Part shown: piece by piece, positions 4,856 to 5,792 of the stretch
Numbering within the stretch: position 1 is the first letter of the stretch
Layout: every line of letters begins with the position of its first letter
NCBI GenBank assembly: GCA_021820825.1
Contig: JAKADD010000180.1
Location: 1 to 5,792 of the forward strand
DNA length: 5,792 bases
Direction: 5' to 3'
Source: Bacillota bacterium
Lineage (GTDB): Bacteria > Bacillota > Bacilli > Alicyclobacillales > SLC66
Made by a program: the position numbers and the translations under genes
The notes under the pieces: generated by a model
What the model saw: only the letters and a program-made list of their open reading frames with translations
Databases searched by the model: none
What the model was told of the DNA's origin: nothing

Positions 4856-4959
4856 CAATCGCTTTCTTGGCCCGATATTAAGTATAATGAACTGCGAGGA
4901 ATAATAAAATGTGATTCTTATTATATGAGCCATAAGGGTGATCAATGTGTCGGTCAATT
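4856..4959. repeat. 104-bp direct repeat, copy 2 (lysR promoter region)
   Basis: This is the partner of 2534-2637 at about 92% identity without gaps. It contains plus-strand TATAAT (4883-4888) and minus-strand TATAAT (4920-4925). Unlike copy 1 it keeps AAGGGTG (4934-4940) and GTG (4947-4949), the ribosome binding site and start of the LysR-type gene, so the repeat includes the first codons of that gene. Similarity fades just left of 4856, apart from a few matches back to about 4845, and stops at 4959. Confidence 0.9.
4899..4924. promoter_or_regulatory. Degenerate version of the palindromic operator upstream of lysR
   Basis: At the place matching the perfect palindrome of copy 1, two substitutions (4899 and 4905) reduce the left arm to 7 of 9 matches with the unchanged right arm TTCTTATTA (4915-4923). 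A different pairing appears: ATAATAA (4901-4907) with TTATTAT (4918-4924), 7 bp perfect with a 10-bp spacer. The site lies 22-48 bp upstream of the GTG start, between TATAAT (4883-4888) and the gene, where a bound regulator could repress its own transcription. Confidence 0.4.
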
Positions 4960-5792
4960 TGGAACGGTATCGCGTGTTCTATCATGCAGCGCAGGCGGGA
5001 AGCCTGTCACGGGCCGCGAAGGAACTGTATCTCTCGCAACCTGCCGTCAGTCAGGCCGTCAAACAGTTGGAATCGGACGTCGGATGCCCACTGTTTGTCC
5101 GCATGGCGCGGGGCGTTCGTCTGACTGAGGAAGGGAAGGTGCTATTTTCGTACATTGCGCAGGCGTACCGTCTGATTGAGGCGGGAGAACGCAAACTGGT
5201 TGAATTGAGGAGACTGGAAAGAGGAGAGGTGCGCATCGGCGCGAGCGATACGCTGTGCCGCTACGTCTTGCTGCCTTACCTGGAGGCGTTTCACGCCGCC
5301 TATCCGCACATCCAGATTCACGTCACCAACCGTACGTCCGGGGAAACGGCTGAACTTCTCATGGAGGGGAGGATTGACTTTGGCATCGTTACTCTGCCGC
5401 TGCTCCACGAACGGATCGTCGTTCATGAGGGCGTGTTTCTGCAGAACTGCTTTGTGGTGGGCGAGCGCAGGAAGGCGCTTGCCGCGCGCCCCGTTTCTGT
5501 TACGGAACTTGCGGGCCATCCGCTCATATTGCTGGAAGAAGGGAGTGTGAACCGCGCTGGAATCGATGCGTATTTCCAGTCTCACGGTGTGTCGGTCAAA
5601 CCGGAAATCGAGCTTGGCAGCATCGATCTGCTCGTGCAATTCGCCAAAATCGGCCTTGGCGTGGCGTGTGTTGTGCGGGATTTCATCACGGAGGAACTGA
5701 ATGCCCGCACACTCTTTGAGGTCACTGTGGAACCGCCGTTGCCCAGGCACCGAATCGGCTTGATTACGCTGAAATACACGCCGCTTTCGCGA
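4947..5792 (+). CDS. LysR-type transcriptional regulator (3' end cut by the window)
   Basis: The visible 282 residues cover nearly the whole of a LysR-type regulator (usually 290-300); the frame is open to the last base. The N-terminal winged helix-turn-helix reads FYHAAQAGSLSRAAKELYLS then QPAVSQAVKQLE (about residues 11-42), followed by PLFVRMARGVRLTEEG and a linker helix to about residue 90. The effector domain starts at GEVRIGASDTLCRYVLLPYL, with VTNRTSGETAELLMEGRIDFGIV typical of one Firmicute subgroup. Effector and targets cannot be read from this. GTG 4947 is the chosen start: AAGGGTG (4934-4940) is six bases upstream, the preceding stop in frame is TGA 4926-4928, and translation from here gives MSVNLERYRVFYHAA, the usual distance to the helix-turn-helix. 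The start lies inside a 104-bp segment repeated upstream of purA, which suggests purA was once its divergent neighbour and possible target. Confidence 0.93.
   Translation, partial: MSVNLERYRVFYHAAQAGSLSRAAKELYLSQPAVSQAVKQLESDVGCPLFVRMARGVRLTEEGKVLFSYIAQAYRLIEAGERKLVELRRLERGEVRIGASDTLCRYVLLPYLEAFHAAYPHIQIHVTNRTSGETAELLMEGRIDFGIVTLPLLHERIVVHEGVFLQNCFVVGERRKALAARPVSVTELAGHPLILLEEGSVNRAGIDAYFQSHGVSVKPEIELGSIDLLVQFAKIGLGVACVVRDFITEELNARTLFEVTVEPPLPRHRIGLITLKYTPLSR

Noticed and set aside
4607..4957. Minus-strand frame of 116 codons whose start resembles the purA extension
   Set aside because: The resemblance comes only from the 104-bp repeat read in the same frame; it is the lysR promoter segment, not a protein.
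4622..5128. Plus-strand frame of 168 codons overlapping the lysR start
   Set aside because: It runs through the promoter repeat and then out of frame across the LysR helix-turn-helix; the LysR frame is clearly the coding one.
1..5792. tRNA, rRNA, CRISPR array, riboswitch or insertion sequence
   Set aside because: No array of spaced repeats, conserved RNA structure or transposase-like protein was seen on either strand.

Overview
The window looks like chromosome from a Gram-positive, moderately GC-rich Firmicute. Strong AGGAGG-type ribosome binding sites, GTG and TTG starts, a lipobox lipoprotein, a PurA of the form I recall from clostridia and related Firmicutes, and a LysR regulator of Firmicute type all point there. 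Several products carry almost no basic residues, which would suit an acid-tolerant lineage such as Alicyclobacillaceae, but that is inference only.

Left part (1-2485). The 3' end of an unrecognised plus-strand gene (1-114) converges on a minus-strand two-gene unit: a 59-residue membrane protein (869-1048) followed by a DedA/VTT-family membrane protein (260-856). Upstream of these, also on the minus strand, lies a complete adenylosuccinate synthetase gene, purA (1205-2485).

Middle part (2486-4959). A 104-bp segment just upstream of purA (2534-2637) recurs as a direct repeat (4856-4959) about 2.3 kb away, where it carries the promoter region, ribosome binding site and start codon of a LysR-type regulator gene. 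Between the copies lie the wreck of an M20-family peptidase gene (2706-3027, minus), a small lipoprotein gene (3109-3567, plus), a long perfect hairpin terminator (3607-3651), and a minus-strand pair encoding two cysteine-bearing, strongly acidic proteins without signal peptides (3654-4223 and 4237-4605). The first of the pair has a lysozyme-like/lytic transglycosylase-like core. Removing one repeat copy plus the block would leave purA and lysR divergent, with 139 bp between start codons around one palindrome. I therefore read the block as an insertion or rearrangement within an ancestral purA-lysR intergenic region.

Right part (4947-5792). The LysR-type regulator gene runs to the window edge and lacks only its last residues.

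The best candidate for something undescribed is the repeat-bounded block, in particular the two-gene cysteine-rich unit. The rest is ordinary housekeeping or membrane-gene content.
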